A stretch of 64,000 bases of DNA, taken from assembly GCF_023656515.1 (NCBI RefSeq), contig NZ_JAMOFV010000006.1:810336-874335 (forward strand), given 5' to 3'. The translations under genes were made by a program, and so were the position numbers. Source of the DNA: Clostridium swellfunianum. Its GTDB lineage: Bacteria; Bacillota; Clostridia; Clostridiales; Clostridiaceae. Position 1 is the stretch's first letter; each line of letters starts with the position of its first letter. Of this stretch, positions 62,209-64,000 are shown one piece after another. Under the pieces are notes generated by a model that did not search any database, was not told the DNA's origin, and worked only from the letters and a program-made list of their open reading frames with translations.

Positions 62209-63561
62209 ATGACCAAAAGAGTAAGATTTATACATACTGCAGATATACATTTAGGAAGCATACTTCATGTTGGCAGGATTGAAAACAAAAGCTTGGCAGA
62301 TATATTTAATAATGCGGTTTACAACTGCTTTGAAAGGCTTTGCAGCGTTGCTATTGATGAAAAGGTGGATTTCATTGTAATGAGCGGTGATATTTACGAT
62401 AGAGAATCACGTTCTGTAAAGGCTAACAGCTTTTTTATAAATCAATGTAAAGAGTTAGAGCAGCATAATATAAGGGTATATGCTATAGGAGGAAATCATG
62501 ATCCTATTAAGGAAAATTCAGAGCTATTTACTTTGCCCGAAAATGTTCATGTGTTTAGTACTCAAAATCCAGAGGTGATAGAACACACTAATAATAAAGG
62601 AGAGGTTATAGCTAGAATTGTTGGACAATCCTATAGAGAAAATTGGAAAAGCAGAAAGATGTTTAAAAAATATGCTGTACCTAAAGATTCTACTTTAAAT
62701 ATTGCCCTTTTACACACTCAACTGGATGGAAGCAATAACTATGTACCCTGCAGTGCTGAAGATTTAAAAAATCAGGAGAATATAAACTATTGGGCTTTGG
62801 GACATATCCACAAGCTTAAAATTGTTAATAGGGAAGAGCCGGCTATAATATTCCCAGGAATACCTCAAGGTACAGACTTTGGTGAAGAAGGCTTTGGAGG
62901 TGCTGTGCTTGTTGAGGCAGAAGATAACTGCATACAGACTATAAAATATATACCTTTATCACAAGTTGTGTGGAAGAAGGTAACTGTAGACTTAGACAAG
63001 CTTGAAGCTCATGAGCATAGAAATTTTAGTGATTTAGAAAATATACTGCTTGTAAAGGCTGAAGAAATTTTTAATACAAATGAAGCTTCACTTCAAGGAA
63101 TTCAATTTGAAAACTGTAATTATGAAGATTTTTTTAAAGGCTACGTTGTAAGATGGAATATAATCGGCAGAAGTGAACTTTACAAGCTTATTAATGATAA
63201 AGATGAAGAGACGAGCGATTATCTTGTTGAAGCTTTGAATGGAAGGCTTTTAAACAGGGATAGGTTTTTGTTTACTGAGTCTGTAGATTTTAATATTGGG
63301 AGACCTATAGAAGATTTTGAAATATTAAAAGCTCAAAACACTGCTGTAAAGGCTTTAGCTGATTTTGCAAAGGAAGTACTTGAGTGGGAAGACCTAAAGC
63401 AGCAGCTTGTTAGAAGACTAGGCAGTCTTTGGGAAGTAACAGAAGATCTTGAAAATATTAATTTTAAAAAGCTGCAGTTGGAGGAAGAAATGTTAGCTAG
63501 TATTGTTAGACAAGCCGAGCAGATGATTGTTGATTCAGTGCTCCAAAGGAGTGAAGAATAA
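62209..63561 (+). CDS. SbcD/YhaO-like DNA repair exonuclease
   Basis: A 450-residue Mre11-type metallophosphoesterase. The metal motifs appear in order: T-A-D-I-H-L-G-S, S-G-D-I-Y-D-R, G-G-N-H-D, L-L-H-T-Q-L-D and A-L-G-H-I-H. A C-terminal domain of about 200 residues ends in a coiled segment. It should cleave DNA ends or hairpins together with the ATPase encoded by the overlapping downstream gene. By size and C-terminal layout it is closer to YhaO than to classical SbcD. CGGAGGAAAGCGTAT precedes the ATG. Confidence 0.9.
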   Translation: MTKRVRFIHTADIHLGSILHVGRIENKSLADIFNNAVYNCFERLCSVAIDEKVDFIVMSGDIYDRESRSVKANSFFINQCKELEQHNIRVYAIGGNHDPIKENSELFTLPENVHVFSTQNPEVIEHTNNKGEVIARIVGQSYRENWKSRKMFKKYAVPKDSTLNIALLHTQLDGSNNYVPCSAEDLKNQENINYWALGHIHKLKIVNREEPAIIFPGIPQGTDFGEEGFGGAVLVEAEDNCIQTIKYIPLSQVVWKKVTVDLDKLEAHEHRNFSDLENILLVKAEEIFNTNEASLQGIQFENCNYEDFFKGYVVRWNIIGRSELYKLINDKDEETSDYLVEALNGRLLNRDRFLFTESVDFNIGRPIEDFEILKAQNTAVKALADFAKEVLEWEDLKQQLVRRLGSLWEVTEDLENINFKKLQLEEEMLASIVRQAEQMIVDSVLQRSEE

Positions 63562-64000
63562 TGAAGTTAAAAAGACTATACATTGGAGATATGGGCATTT
63601 ATAGAAATTCCTTAATGGATAATATAGATTCCAAAATAGTAGTTATAGGCGGGTTAAATCGTTCGGGTAAAACTACCTTTCTAGAGATTTTACGACATCT
63701 TCCCTATGGTTTTACTAAGGGAATAAGAGACGTAAAAAGTGAATACTTTGCTGAAGCAGATTTAATTGATGAAACAAGCGACCAGTACACTGTAAAGCTG
63801 AGCTCTTTGAGAGAACCTCAGGTGACTTCAAAGGGGGAGGCTATATCAAGGCCAATTTATGGGACTGTAGATAAATATACCTATAGTCAGCTTTATACCA
63901 TTACATTGGATGAACTAAAAAGATCTAATGTGAAAAGTGAAGAAGAAAAACTGCAGTCTGTGTTGCTTGGGGCAGGTTTAAAGGATATTGTCCATATACC
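63561..64000 (+). CDS. SbcC/YhaN-like ATPase, N-terminal part
   Basis: The ATG overlaps the stop of the nuclease gene by 1 nt (TAATG) and follows AAAGGAG. The frame is open to the window end (146 residues visible). The start M-K-L-K-R-L-Y-I-G-D-M-G-I-Y and Walker A G-G-L-N-R-S-G-K-T-T-F-L-E are those of AAA-type coiled-coil ATPases of the Rad50/SbcC/YhaN group, here near residue 36. It is the expected partner of the Mre11-like nuclease. Confidence 0.88.
   Translation, partial: MKLKRLYIGDMGIYRNSLMDNIDSKIVVIGGLNRSGKTTFLEILRHLPYGFTKGIRDVKSEYFAEADLIDETSDQYTVKLSSLREPQVTSKGEAISRPIYGTVDKYTYSQLYTITLDELKRSNVKSEEEKLQSVLLGAGLKDIVHI

Overview
The window reads as chromosome of a low-GC anaerobic Firmicute, most likely Clostridium sensu stricto. 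Codon use is AT-rich, ribosome binding sites are strong AGGAGG types, and the gene content is typical: an arylacetate decarboxylase glycyl-radical system, a bifurcating lactate dehydrogenase, a two-subunit 2-oxoacid:ferredoxin oxidoreductase, an agr quorum-sensing locus, PRD-regulated PTS operons and a T-box before proS. No rRNA, tRNA, CRISPR array, phage or insertion-sequence transposase was seen.

Layout. 1-2.4 kb: OmpR/PhoR-type two-component system followed by a truncated lipoprotein (minus strand). 2.5-4.6 kb: flavoprotein and PatB-type C-S lyase. 4.6-11.6 kb: mannitol-type PTS operon (EIICB, MtlR, EIIA, 1-phosphofructokinase-like kinase, zinc alcohol dehydrogenase) behind a promoter overlapped by a cre-like site. 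11.6-18.6 kb: MATE pump, DUF1659/DUF2922 genes with a tiny membrane peptide, a TIM-barrel-like protein, glucose PTS EIICB with its GlcT antiterminator and leader, and a Cu/Zn superoxide dismutase. 18.8-24.3 kb: MBL hydrolase, CmpB-like membrane protein, a MarR regulator with an in-frame TGA, an AhpD-like protein, a lipoyl-domain dihydrolipoamide dehydrogenase and lipoate ligase. 24.4-26.3 kb: secreted M6 metalloprotease. 26.4-35.7 kb: PocR/LuxR regulator, histidine kinase and response regulator, then hpdB, hpdC, an MFS transporter and hpdA. 35.7-40.4 kb: acyltransferase, a small membrane protein facing a predicted small RNA, and a complete agr locus (agrA, agrC convergent with agrD, agrB). 40.6-44.7 kb: BlaI/M56 pair and proS with T-box. 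44.9-51.4 kb: PPOX-fold protein and the lactate operon (GntR regulator, permease, EtfB, EtfA, FAD dehydrogenase). 51.7-56.3 kb: gltX and korAB. 56.3-62.1 kb: a sigma-54 unit (threonine synthase-like and another PLP enzyme, the activator, a YgeY-type hydrolase). 62.2-64 kb: SbcD/SbcC-like nuclease pair, cut by the window end.

Two observations stand out. First, at least four intergenic regions carry a 233-236 bp near-palindromic element (6263, 14845, 51474, 59047) with conserved loops but stems that differ between copies while staying complementary. Shorter relatives lie at 21379, 6178 and 6546. This pattern of compensatory change points to selection on a folded RNA or single-stranded DNA. Second, the MarR gene at 20420 has a good ribosome binding site, one in-frame TGA at codon 8 where relatives are remembered to carry cysteine, and a hairpin 13 nt downstream, so it is a candidate selenocysteine redox sensor. 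It sits beside AhpD, lipoyl-Lpd and LplA genes that together resemble a self-contained lipoyl-dependent peroxidase module.
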